A stretch of 44,111 bases of DNA from a virus, in the IMG/VR virus record IMGVR_UViG_3300020469_000085, positions 1 to 44,111 of that record, one strand, 5' to 3'. The notes beneath the pieces were generated by a model. That model did not search any database. It saw only the letters and a list, made by a program, of their open reading frames with translations, and was not told where the DNA came from. A program made the translations under genes and the position numbers. Position 1 is the first letter of the stretch. Each line of letters starts with the position of its first letter. Of this stretch, positions 16,259-26,012 are shown one piece after another.

Positions 16259-19200
16259 CTATGGTGTGGTGAAATCATTGTTACCACTGTCTACTTGATC
16301 TCTAGGAGTATAATCTGTATATTGAGGTCTAATAGGTCCGCCACGAGTCAAAATAAATAACCTCATACCATTACCATAAGGTTTGGTAGATTGCATTCCC
16401 AAATAAGTTCTATGAGTACAATTATCAGGAGTATCAAATGCTGTCGATGGCGTGGCCGCAACTCGACCACTACGATATCCTAGATTGGAATTGTTCGCGG
16501 TGGTATTGACTGTGCCTTGGAATGGATTATGCCATGAATATTCTCTTCTGAAGTCTAAAAAATCACCATTAGAAGATTTTGCGACCTTGGCGTTACCCTC
16601 ATTTGCCGCTATGCCATCGTCATCAAAACCGTATTGAGGTTCAGTAGGCGAACTGGGATATGTGAAGTCCGATTCAGCTGCGTTCATATATCCACTAGTT
16701 TGTGCAGAATCCAAATCAAACTTAGTATCTGAAGTTTTAATAATACCACCTTGAGTAGAACTATCCGCACCAGCAATACAAATTATATCTGCTTCTGCAT
16801 CACTATAGATAAATCTTTGTGACGCTAATGGTGTTGGGAAGTTGAATATCACTGTTTTATCTTGAGTAATTGATAGTTGCTCAACAGGATTAATACATGC
16901 TGGACTGTCAATTTGTGGCAATACAGCAGAAACATGATAATCCCAAGGTTTTAGTACATCATTTTCTCTAACAACAAAACGATAAATGCCCTTTGAAACT
17001 TTGTGAATATCGTTCCAGATATTTGGAATATCTCTATCTTCAGGTACTTTAATTAGGTATGTAGATTTTCCGGTATCTCGTTCTTCTACATCTGAATAAT
17101 TTTCGTAAGAAAGTTTTACGATCTTATTATCTTCGACTGGCAATGCAAATTTCAATTTATCATTTGCTGTGTTATAAGCATAAATTGGTTTTTCAACGCC
17201 AAAATATTCCAATGATGAACTCGTCTCGCCAAATTCTATTTCGCCATCAGAGTTTATATCATAATTTATACCTTGAATTGCAGCATCGGCTTCTAATCCA
17301 TCAACAAAAACTTTTAGTCTATTTGTTTCAAATAAAGGATTTGAACCAATACCACTTCGTCCATAAAAGTTTGTATATTCACTGTTATGTCCCGCACCTT
17401 CCCATGCATATTCATATATAAGTCTGTCACCTTCAGGAAATGAACTTAATATATTAGTAATTCTAGCTGCAGGTCTTTCACTGGTCGAAGTCAAAGCAGA
17501 AGAGCCTTCAACACTCAGGGTTTGGGACGCAGAACCCTCAGTAACCCATTCATTCAGAGTAACAATATCGCCAACTCTAGGTAAAACTTGTTCGTTGCCG
17601 GCGGCGTTTATATTGCCAATTCTAGTTGAAAAAGATCCAGTTCCAGATGTATCTTCAGTAGTATTATCCGTATCTGATAGAGATTTATGTGCATAATATT
17701 TTTGAGTGCTTCCGCCAATATTGTTTGCCAGGCCTGGCACAGGTACTATTTCTGTTTTCAATATAGAAATTGGACCATTTGTTTCAGTTCCGTTTTCTGG
17801 CGTGCCGGTATTTTCCGAACCGAGCTCGGTGATTGCGGCGATGGTAGACGAAAAGTCATATGTCGCTGTATCGTAATTAGCTCTGTTCTGTGCCGTTGGT
17901 TCGGTTTCACTGCCATCGCTGACGCCTGCCGCCGCCGCGCTTGTGATTGTTGGTGTGATTATAGTGGAAGTTGTTCCATCATAAGTAAAAGTAACATAAT
18001 CATAATACATAATTTTGATACTACGAGTCTTTAAAAGATTCAGAGCAGCAGAAGATTTTGGTGTAAATATCGCAACGGCAGATGAAACAGGCAATTCTAG
18101 TGGTTTATTATCTTTGTCAACCCTTGGTGGTTGTTCCGATCTGTTTATAAATTGAATGTCACCTACATCCAATATTGTATCAAATCCGGATGCAGTTCTA
18201 TGACGAACTCTATGTAATTTGAGTCCCAATCTCGATGGGCCTTGCATTTGATTTCTGGCATTAACATAATTCGCCAATCCCATGTCGTCGCGGCCTGTCG
18301 TGTCTCCCTCTGTCACTCCGCCAGCAGCTCTGAAAAAGGCACTTGGTATTGAATTGCCCGATGATGCGTCAGTATATCTGGTTTCATTTTTCATATCAAC
18401 ATAATAATCGCCAACAGTTACGAAATTACTGCCAAAATTTCTACCATATCCCATCGGAAAAGCAAATATAGCTGGTTCGGTTACGGTGCCATCTACAACT
18501 ACTTCATCAATCACTGCTGAATCATCTAAGTTAGATTTTTCTAATCCGGTATAATTGGCTGAGGTGACAGGTGGAAATTCGATAAAATCATTGACGTTTG
18601 AATATCCAGAGGTTAAATCTGTGCCCATATTAGAAGCATCTGTAAGGCGCAATCCCCCTGTTGATGGAGGAGTTACATAGCTTGTTCCTTGTCCATATGG
18701 TGTTGTTCTAGACATAACTGGAAAACCAGAAGTCAAAATACTTTGATTTAGTGGAAGTCCGGGCGTAAGTTTTCTACCATTTATATCAAAAATTTCTAAA
18801 TCACCAAGAGTTTTTGATGTTACGGTAGTCGTACCGGTCTCAGGGTCTAACTTATTAACCACTTCAGCAAAGAATCCCATATTAAAATCACTAGTTTCTT
18901 CAGGTCTTTTTGATGGTGAATATAAACAATGAACTGGGGATTTTCCATCTTCGCCTTCAATTTTTCCAGAGACATTATTTACATGTCTTTGAATTACAAA
19001 CCATGCATAATCGTCGTCTTGGTCGACTGAGGCTTGATCGAACATGAAAAATCCTATACCGTGGTCAGTACAAGTAAGTCTATATGCCATTGGATAATTC
19101 GAATCTATTCCGTCATCAGTTTTCCCCTGTCTCCTAAAGAAACCGGATTTTGCTTTATTATCATCATTACTGAAATTATAATAAATTTCACTCAGTTCTC

Positions 19201-21145
19201 CTGGCTGTCTAAACACGGCATTTTTTATACCATCCCGACCTTGTCCACTTGTCAGATCACCATTATCCATAATTTGTAAGGAAGTTCCAACATTAACATA
19301 TAAATATTCATCTCTTGAATCATAATAAAATCTCATACGCCATTTTTGAGGTTTTCTCTGGTCTCTGACAGGTTGTGTTAAGTTTATCGTTCTTGGTATA
19401 GAAACTGAAGCTGAGCTCACATCGGCTAAAGATGAAAGAAGATCTGTCGCCTTTTCCGATTCTACAACAAACAAATCACCTATCCGACGAATACAACTCA
19501 TAACATCTCTATGATTTTGTTGTCCATTATCTCTAATGAGAATATGATTTGATGCAAATTCATCTATTCTAGGATAAATTAAATTATAGGGTTGCGCTTC
19601 GAATCCGCCAAGATTGGTATCGGGATATGTGCCGTTTGGATCAGCATGTTGGTCTATACAAAGTCTCCAATGATCCATAAGATAGAACTCCTGATTTGGA
19701 TCATCCCAAGTATTTACATCCTCTTCATTATAAGTTCCAGATTTTACCATAGTACAAGTCGCTACACCATCAGCCACGGCAGTAATATACATAGTACCAC
19801 TTCCGTAGGGTTCTATAATTCTCTTCTTTATATCCTCAGATTTAAAGCCGCCAGTCAATTCTGTTAATGCTACATTGGTTTCTCTATCGCGCAGTGTTGC
19901 TGTCACTTCAGCGGTGCCGGACGTGACCATAGTGCGCGGAGCGCCCGTCAGCTGCAGAGTAGCTTTTCTTTGAGCGACAGTACTCCATGCAGAACTATAG
20001 TAATTTGCATATGGATGTAAACAGAGGTCCTTAGCAAGTGTTCTTAAAAATCCATCTTCAGTCTTTGTGTCGATATTGGTGTCAATTGTATATTCCATAA
20101 CAACATCAACACCTGCTTCAAAAGATTCACTTCTCCAAATTGCAGTACCATGATCTAAATCAACTTGAGTTTGATCTGAGACTGATGAGACAGTTAATAC
20201 TAAATCATTTACGCCCACAGAATCGTCTTGAATTCCGCCCAGCTGGGATTGTGGGATTGTGAGTGTATCACCAACCAAAAATTTTTCGCCATAAGAACAG
20301 AAAGTAACTTTGCTAATTTTTCCTAATTGATTTACAAAAACTTGTATCATTAAATTATCTACAACACCATCAGTGCTATCGGTAGTAATTACTTTGTCGC
20401 TTCCGATTCCATTATGAGAAACAAACCAGACGCCCGGCCTATGTCCTGTCAATGTTGAAGATGTAATATCTATACTTGTTATTGCTCCCACACCCGTATC
20501 TTCGGTTTCTCCATTAAGTCTTGTTACAACGAACTGTCCTAACAATGGAGTTTCATCAATTTCCATTGTCAATGCTGGATAACCATTACCAGTATCCCCA
20601 GCGAGAGTGTAATTCTGTCCACCATCATGTATTGTAAATGATGTTATAGAACCGTTACCATCAGCCTTACAAGTAATGTTAGCTGGTCGAGGGACTTTGG
20701 TGTTTGTTTGTCCACCTCTGACACATACTCCATAATCAGCTCCAGGCGTATATCCTTGACCACCATTGGAAATAGCAAACTGTTGAATTACTCCTTCGCC
20801 CAATGGAGATGTAGAATCAGTTAAAACAATAGTTCCTAAAGTAGCTTTGTTAGAACCAGTTGCAAATTTATAAGTTAGAGGTTTTTTGACAGAACTAATG
20901 ACACCATTTTGAACTTCTCTTTTTTCTGATCTTATTTCGTATGCCGGAACTCTATCAAGTTGTTCTTGTGCTCCTCTGCCAAGTCCTTGTGCCGCTCGAT
21001 CAAACTTAGCGAAAGTTTGATTAAATTCGTTCATGAACTGAAATCTCTGCCGTTGTCTTGTTTGGGGGATTGATATCATCTCATTCCTTTGAATGGAATA
21101 TCCCCCCGACAGAAATGGAGTTTTCAGTGAGGTTGATGTTGGCAT
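16259..21145 (-). CDS. Large virion structural protein, member 2 of the paralogous family
   Basis: A 1628-residue protein sharing conserved blocks with 21208-25950, 26013-28349 and 3046-7779. Blocks: SIQRNEMISIP (17-27); FVVESEKATDLLSSL and KPQKWRMRF near 560-605; YPMAYRLTCTDHGIGFFMF, YAWFVIQRHV and SPVHCLYSPSKRP (about 682-740); RFVVRENDVLKPWDYHV (about 1387); INPVEQLSI, LASQRFIY and GNGMRLF near the end (about 1590). Between the IQRHV and LKPWD blocks lies an insert of about 670 residues with a GC-rich Ala run. Residues about 105-190 hold two copies of a beta module (FAISNGGQGYTPG, FTIHDGGQNYT). The start follows TAAGGAG. The order of the blocks is closest to the 1580-residue neighbour. Probably a peripheral baseplate or fibre protein; the exact role is unknown. 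Confidence 0.87.
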   Translation of the reverse strand: MPTSTSLKTPFLSGGYSIQRNEMISIPQTRQRQRFQFMNEFNQTFAKFDRAAQGLGRGAQEQLDRVPAYEIRSEKREVQNGVISSVKKPLTYKFATGSNKATLGTIVLTDSTSPLGEGVIQQFAISNGGQGYTPGADYGVCVRGGQTNTKVPRPANITCKADGNGSITSFTIHDGGQNYTLAGDTGNGYPALTMEIDETPLLGQFVVTRLNGETEDTGVGAITSIDITSSTLTGHRPGVWFVSHNGIGSDKVITTDSTDGVVDNLMIQVFVNQLGKISKVTFCSYGEKFLVGDTLTIPQSQLGGIQDDSVGVNDLVLTVSSVSDQTQVDLDHGTAIWRSESFEAGVDVVMEYTIDTNIDTKTEDGFLRTLAKDLCLHPYANYYSSAWSTVAQRKATLQLTGAPRTMVTSGTAEVTATLRDRETNVALTELTGGFKSEDIKKRIIEPYGSGTMYITAVADGVATCTMVKSGTYNEEDVNTWDDPNQEFYLMDHWRLCIDQHADPNGTYPDTNLGGFEAQPYNLIYPRIDEFASNHILIRDNGQQNHRDVMSCIRRIGDLFVVESEKATDLLSSLADVSSASVSIPRTINLTQPVRDQRKPQKWRMRFYYDSRDEYLYVNVGTSLQIMDNGDLTSGQGRDGIKNAVFRQPGELSEIYYNFSNDDNKAKSGFFRRQGKTDDGIDSNYPMAYRLTCTDHGIGFFMFDQASVDQDDDYAWFVIQRHVNNVSGKIEGEDGKSPVHCLYSPSKRPEETSDFNMGFFAEVVNKLDPETGTTTVTSKTLGDLEIFDINGRKLTPGLPLNQSILTSGFPVMSRTTPYGQGTSYVTPPSTGGLRLTDASNMGTDLTSGYSNVNDFIEFPPVTSANYTGLEKSNLDDSAVIDEVVVDGTVTEPAIFAFPMGYGRNFGSNFVTVGDYYVDMKNETRYTDASSGNSIPSAFFRAAGGVTEGDTTGRDDMGLANYVNARNQMQGPSRLGLKLHRVRHRTASGFDTILDVGDIQFINRSEQPPRVDKDNKPLELPVSSAVAIFTPKSSAALNLLKTRSIKIMYYDYVTFTYDGTTSTIITPTITSAAAAGVSDGSETEPTAQNRANYDTATYDFSSTIAAITELGSENTGTPENGTETNGPISILKTEIVPVPGLANNIGGSTQKYYAHKSLSDTDNTTEDTSGTGSFSTRIGNINAAGNEQVLPRVGDIVTLNEWVTEGSASQTLSVEGSSALTSTSERPAARITNILSSFPEGDRLIYEYAWEGAGHNSEYTNFYGRSGIGSNPLFETNRLKVFVDGLEADAAIQGINYDINSDGEIEFGETSSSLEYFGVEKPIYAYNTANDKLKFALPVEDNKIVKLSYENYSDVEERDTGKSTYLIKVPEDRDIPNIWNDIHKVSKGIYRFVVRENDVLKPWDYHVSAVLPQIDSPACINPVEQLSITQDKTVIFNFPTPLASQRFIYSDAEADIICIAGADSSTQGGIIKTSDTKFDLDSAQTSGYMNAAESDFTYPSSPTEPQYGFDDDGIAANEGNAKVAKSSNGDFLDFRREYSWHNPFQGTVNTTANNSNLGYRSGRVAATPSTAFDTPDNCTHRTYLGMQSTKPYGNGMRLFILTRGGPIRPQYTDYTPRDQVDSGNNDFTTP
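18977..19024 (-). repeat. 48-bp segment identical to 23782-23829 in the neighbouring paralogue
   Basis: These 48 bases encode the DQDDDYAWFVIQRHVN core and match bases 23782-23829 without a mismatch, although much of the rest of the two genes is diverged. This is the best DNA-level trace of the duplication. Confidence 0.9.
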
Positions 21146-21173
21146 TTATTGATCTCCTTAAATGTTTTACTTA

Positions 21174-21181
21174 TATTTATA
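21174..21181 (-). promoter_or_regulatory. T4-type late promoter octamer TATAAATA
   Basis: Exact TATAAATA on the minus strand, 29 bases before the ATG at 21145, in the 62-base gap. A strong TAAGGAG ribosome-binding site follows it. Confidence 0.6.
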
Positions 21182-21207
21182 CATAGTATTTTTCCGACTA
21201 ATAAACC

Positions 21208-24200
21208 TTAGGCTACAGGTGCGGCGCCATTTTCTACATCACTATATGAAATACTAGATCCGGTAACTTGTAAGAATATTCTCATACCATTTCCATTTGG
21301 CAATGTTGAAGGCATACCCTCATACCTTCTTTTATTTTTTCTCCAAATCTGGTAAGATCCATCCGGCGCCTCATGCCCACCATAAGCGCCAGCGTTTGTA
21401 GCGGTTATCTGATTTTTATCTTCATTGATTTCGTTGTTGGCGTCCGATGCCGCGCTGATAGCTATTTGAACTGGTTCTGTATAAGTGCCGGCCGTGATCT
21501 TGCCATCAGAGTCATTATACTTATCAATTTCTACATATCCTGCTTGAGTTGAGAAATCAGCAGAAGAAACACAAATCAGATCCAGTTCACTTTCTGGATA
21601 GTAAAATCTCTGACTTGTCAATTGTGTTGGGAAAGAAAATACGAAATTTCTTCCTTGAGTAATCGAAAGTTGTTCTTGCGGATTTATAATAGCATGCGAA
21701 TCTACTTCGTGCATGGTTGCAGAAACATGGTAATCCCAAGGCTTCAATACATCTTTTTCTCTTACGACAAATCTATTGATGGACTTAACATCGTTCATAT
21801 TTGTTTCGGGGAAATTTCTATCTTCGGGTGTAGAAATAATATAAGTTCCCTGAGAAGGATTTGATGTTTGGTAGTTGATCATAGAAATTGAGAATGACGA
21901 TCCTGATCTTGGAGAATTCTTAAAATAAAGAGATTTATTCCAAAAATCATACATATATTCGTTTCTACCAGTTGTATTTGTCCATATTACATCGCCCGGC
22001 AATTTAGAACTCAATTTTGAATCGTTGGCAGAAGCAACCAATTTACTAGAATCAATAACCCAGTGTGGATAATCCACACCCTGCACCCAATCGGTTTCAG
22101 CATCGTCCGTGGGTGTAGTTGTGCTACCACTCGCAAACCCTGAGCCAGTAGTATCCGGCGCGATGATGTCTCCGGCGGCATCCACATGTGAATATATACC
22201 TGTTGTTGTAGTATTCCATTCTGAAAAGAATCTTTTTCCAGTAGTAAAATTCTGTGTAGTATACGAAATAATATTGTTACTTGTAGCGTTTGGATCCATT
22301 CCTGGCTGTAACGCATTGAAATTTGGCACAGTACTCGCATCTATATTAGGAAGTTTAAAATTTGGTCCAAGATTGGTCACACCAGCAGCCTCTAAAGATT
22401 CCATAAATCTAGGAACAGTAGTCGGATCTCCTCTTCTTACCCATTCATCGTAAGTTAGGATATATGCTTTTGAATCTCTTATAACTTCAACTTCATCTAA
22501 GGTTACAACCATAGATTCAAATACTTTATCGACATTTTCTGGTTGTGCTGTATATAAAATGTCCATCAAAGCAGAATCACCTTCTGCATAATTAGTCAAA
22601 TTGATATTTTCTACAGAACTAGGTACACCAGTACCATCTTGAGAAGCATTTTTAAATGTTGACATTCTTTCAATAATTTGGGTTGGCCAAATTATATTTT
22701 GGGAGAGTTGTGAAGATGTGTCATTTCCGATCGCCCAATTAGCGGCGGCCGGTGTCGCATCTAAGAGATTATCACCAGTAGTCGTGATACCACGAATCAA
22801 TGCCTCAGCAGTAACAACACCACCTGTAACTTGTTTTTCAACTTGTTCAACAGCACCTGGCGCTGGTGACGCATTCAATGCTATAGATGTGTCTCTTCTT
22901 CTAGGCAAAGAATTAAATCCTGTAATAGCCAAATCTGTAATCTCGCTGGATGGTCCAGAGATATTCACATATGGCATAGTTTTTAACTTTAAAGTTGTTG
23001 CCTTGTATTCAGCAGTTCTTGTGAGCGCCTCGGTATCTGAAGAAAATGGTTGGAAAGTGCCATCTGTAACATCACCAGAATTTGACATACCAATTTCAAG
23101 CATGATCATACCAGCAGATGTCCCATCATCAGCGTCAATTAATTTCAATAGAGTATCTGCTGCGTTAGTGCTAACATCGGAGAGATTTTCACCTCGAATT
23201 TCATGGCCAGTAATATTATTTACCGATGAAATTGTAATTTTTCCAGTGGATGGGAACCATTCTTTTATTCTACCCCCCCATATAATAGGATTTGTGTCGG
23301 TAACGGAGCCAGCCTTGTTTCTACATGCCAAAAAATGTCCTTTTTGAATTTTTGGTGGATTTGTGGCGTCATCAATTTTAACAAAGAAAGAATATGTTTT
23401 TTCATACCACAAATCAGTATTGATTGCAGACATATTTCCCGACAATCCTCTAAATAAATCTACCTTTACATCAGAAATTTCTAAAGTGGTTGCAGCAACC
23501 GATCCTTGAGCAGTACCAGATGCATATCCATATCCATTAAAATCAATTGCATTTACCCTACCATTAAAAAACGCAGCATCTTTACTGATATATACTGTCG
23601 GTGCTTCAGTTTTATATACACCAGCAAGAGAACTATAAATGGTTGGTGGTTTGCTCATATCGTTTATGTCAGAAGATGAATAATATGGAGTCAGTGTACT
23701 CACATCTGTCGGTCTTTTTGATGGCGAATATACACAATGTACTGGTGATTTATCTGCAAATTCCGGTTGTCCAGTTGATTGATTTACATGTCTTTGAATT
23801 ACAAACCATGCATAATCGTCGTCTTGGTCAACAGAGGCTTGATCAAACAAGAACAATCCCATGCCGTGATCAGTACAAGTCATTTTAAAAGACATGGGAT
23901 AACTGCGAGCCATTTCTTTTTCGATTTGTGATTTTCTAAAAAATTGAGACTTCGCTCGTGAAATTGACACACTAGTACCACGGCCAATAGCAGGAGTTTG
24001 ATATACATCGCACAGTTCGCCCGGCTCTCTGAATATCGGAGACTTTATTCCATCTCGATTTTGCATTATTGATACAGTACAATCATCTAAAATTTGCAAA
24101 TCTGTACCAACATTGACTTTTAGAGATAGTGATGTCTCATCCCAAACAAATCTTATACGCCATTTCTGTGGTTTTCTATTACTTACAGGGCTGTTACTAT

Positions 24201-25950
24201 TAACAAAACTCAAATTACTATCAGACAGGAGATCGACACCTCTTTCTGATTCGACTACAAATCTATCTGTAATTTCTCTTAATTTGGATTTTATATCACT
24301 ATCGGAAGTCGCCAACCCCGAAGTAAGCGGTTGCGGATATATCAATTGAAATGGTCTTGAATATTCATCAGAAGATTTCATTTCCAGATACATAACATCA
24401 GAATCATTAATTTTAGCAGTATTCTTGTGTCTTCCCGAAAAGGACTCGGCGACTGCGATCGCAGACAATGATAATGGACCAGTTGTTGCTTCTTGAGCTG
24501 TTACTATAGTTGCATCAGTAGATCCGCTAGCGGTATGCCATCCAAAAAATGCATTTTTTGGATCAAGTGGTGCCAATTTGGTGGGCGACCTAAACGCCCT
24601 ACTAAATATCCAATACTTTTGTGTGGCTGAATCGCCGATACCACTATCGTAGGCCTGATCATCATGTGGGAAAGATACCTCATTAACTGGCAAAGTCGAT
24701 GTGACTTGATCTGGACCTAGTCCTTGTCTACCAACTAATGCTCCATAAGGAACATCGATAGATTTGCCCCAGACATATGCAATAGAGACTTCGACCGCTC
24801 CAAGATTTCTAATCCAAGGCATACCACTAGTTCTTTTTAATTTAAAAGTCGATCTTCTTGCTTCAACATCGCTGGTAACTATCCAATCATCTCTATTAAT
24901 CAGTTTTCCGTCAATAGAAACTCTAAATTCGCCACTACCAAGATCGCTCTCAATTAATGGGAAGTCTGTCATAAGTGGAATAGTTTGCGCTGTAATCTCT
25001 GCCGCGGTTGAAGCAGCTTGTAATTTGGCCAAGCTATATTCTCCAGCTATTGTGGGCAGCGTGTCCGTACCGAAAAGATCCGCATTGGTTGGCGCGCCGC
25101 CTGTGCCGCCGCTCATATTAATAGTTGCAGTTTCTTTGTGTTCTCTTACGACCTTCCACAAATTCTGAACAGTTCTTTGTGTCGCCTCTTTAATGTCATC
25201 ATCCAATAAATCTTTGTATTTTATAGAGAGGTTGTTTTTAAAAACTTTTAGATCCTCTGCAGCTATACCTGTCAAGACAGCACCAGCTGGTCCCAATGCA
25301 GCGAAATTATTTGATCCTGCGAGACCAGCAGAAGGAATGTTAGATACATATTCTTTACCAGCAGTCCCTCGCTCGTTGCCGGGTTCGGCGGCATTATCGT
25401 CCACGAATTCTGTGTAATTTCCAAAGTGGGCTTGAAATATTTCTGGTGAATCGAAAGGGTGAATACACATATCGTGTGCAAGTTGATATAATAAACCACC
25501 AGAACCAGTAAATTTACTTGTATGTTCTGTATATGAAATCTCAACTATTTCGCCCGGCATTGGTTGAGATGATTCATGGAATACAATAGCTCCAAATTCT
25601 CCATATTGAGAATCATACATAACAGTTCCTAGTCCTGCTGCAAGAGACCCTTCTGTATATGCATTTGCGTTCCATGCCACTTTTTCTGTTGGGTAAACTC
25701 CGCTTGGGCCAACGCCAGTCGAGGTGGTATTATTCCCATTCACCGCTAAAGCAGCTGCCCCTCGTTCTAGATGAGTTCTAACTTCACCCATTCGAATATC
25801 CCAATCCCAATTCTTGTCTTCATAATCTGGCAATGATCTCAAAAGATAGATTCTATCTCCCGAAATTGCATCGTGACTTTCGTATTGTTGCCTATGTGGC
25901 ACTTGTATAACGTCATTTCTCTGAATACTAAATCCGCTTGCAATAGACAT
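21208..25950 (-). CDS. Large virion structural protein, member 3 of the paralogous family
   Basis: A 1580-residue protein, colinear with its 1628-residue neighbour at 16259-21145. Blocks: SIQRNDVIQVP (8-18); LAHDMCIHPF near 165 (the neighbour has LAKDLCLHPY); FVVESERGVDLLSD and KPQKWRIRF near 570-610; YPMSFKMTCTDHGMGLFLF, YAWFVIQRHVN and SPVHCVYSPSKRP (about 680-740); TPEDRNFPE and RFVVREKDVLKPWDYHV (about 1393); INPQEQLSI, LTSQRFYY and RRYEGMPSTLPNGNGMRIF near the end. The segment between the IQRHV and LKPWD blocks is about 670 residues and mostly different from the neighbour's. The ATG at 25950 follows AGGAG. It is a virion structural protein by context and family; the site in the particle is not known. 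Confidence 0.87.
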   Translation of the reverse strand: MSIASGFSIQRNDVIQVPHRQQYESHDAISGDRIYLLRSLPDYEDKNWDWDIRMGEVRTHLERGAAALAVNGNNTTSTGVGPSGVYPTEKVAWNANAYTEGSLAAGLGTVMYDSQYGEFGAIVFHESSQPMPGEIVEISYTEHTSKFTGSGGLLYQLAHDMCIHPFDSPEIFQAHFGNYTEFVDDNAAEPGNERGTAGKEYVSNIPSAGLAGSNNFAALGPAGAVLTGIAAEDLKVFKNNLSIKYKDLLDDDIKEATQRTVQNLWKVVREHKETATINMSGGTGGAPTNADLFGTDTLPTIAGEYSLAKLQAASTAAEITAQTIPLMTDFPLIESDLGSGEFRVSIDGKLINRDDWIVTSDVEARRSTFKLKRTSGMPWIRNLGAVEVSIAYVWGKSIDVPYGALVGRQGLGPDQVTSTLPVNEVSFPHDDQAYDSGIGDSATQKYWIFSRAFRSPTKLAPLDPKNAFFGWHTASGSTDATIVTAQEATTGPLSLSAIAVAESFSGRHKNTAKINDSDVMYLEMKSSDEYSRPFQLIYPQPLTSGLATSDSDIKSKLREITDRFVVESERGVDLLSDSNLSFVNSNSPVSNRKPQKWRIRFVWDETSLSLKVNVGTDLQILDDCTVSIMQNRDGIKSPIFREPGELCDVYQTPAIGRGTSVSISRAKSQFFRKSQIEKEMARSYPMSFKMTCTDHGMGLFLFDQASVDQDDDYAWFVIQRHVNQSTGQPEFADKSPVHCVYSPSKRPTDVSTLTPYYSSSDINDMSKPPTIYSSLAGVYKTEAPTVYISKDAAFFNGRVNAIDFNGYGYASGTAQGSVAATTLEISDVKVDLFRGLSGNMSAINTDLWYEKTYSFFVKIDDATNPPKIQKGHFLACRNKAGSVTDTNPIIWGGRIKEWFPSTGKITISSVNNITGHEIRGENLSDVSTNAADTLLKLIDADDGTSAGMIMLEIGMSNSGDVTDGTFQPFSSDTEALTRTAEYKATTLKLKTMPYVNISGPSSEITDLAITGFNSLPRRRDTSIALNASPAPGAVEQVEKQVTGGVVTAEALIRGITTTGDNLLDATPAAANWAIGNDTSSQLSQNIIWPTQIIERMSTFKNASQDGTGVPSSVENINLTNYAEGDSALMDILYTAQPENVDKVFESMVVTLDEVEVIRDSKAYILTYDEWVRRGDPTTVPRFMESLEAAGVTNLGPNFKLPNIDASTVPNFNALQPGMDPNATSNNIISYTTQNFTTGKRFFSEWNTTTTGIYSHVDAAGDIIAPDTTGSGFASGSTTTPTDDAETDWVQGVDYPHWVIDSSKLVASANDSKLSSKLPGDVIWTNTTGRNEYMYDFWNKSLYFKNSPRSGSSFSISMINYQTSNPSQGTYIISTPEDRNFPETNMNDVKSINRFVVREKDVLKPWDYHVSATMHEVDSHAIINPQEQLSITQGRNFVFSFPTQLTSQRFYYPESELDLICVSSADFSTQAGYVEIDKYNDSDGKITAGTYTEPVQIAISAASDANNEINEDKNQITATNAGAYGGHEAPDGSYQIWRKNKRRYEGMPSTLPNGNGMRIFLQVTGSSISYSDVENGAAPVA
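23782..23829 (-). repeat. 48-bp segment identical to 18977-19024
   Basis: Second copy of the perfect 48-base match between the two long neighbouring paralogues; it encodes the same DQDDDYAWFVIQRHVN core. Confidence 0.9.
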
Positions 25951-25976
25951 TAAGGTCTCCTATCTAATTTTCTTAT

Positions 25977-25984
25977 TATTTATA
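25977..25984 (-). promoter_or_regulatory. T4-type late promoter octamer TATAAATA
   Basis: Exact TATAAATA on the minus strand, 27 bases before the ATG at 25950, in the 62-base gap, followed by an AGGAG ribosome-binding site. Confidence 0.6.
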
Positions 25985-26012
25985 AAAAATATTTTGTTGT
26001 TTCTCTTTTTAA

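Noticed and set aside
22718-23347. 209-codon open frame on the plus strand
   Set aside because: It lies fully opposite the 1580-residue paralogue, whose minus-strand frame contains conserved blocks shared with three other proteins.
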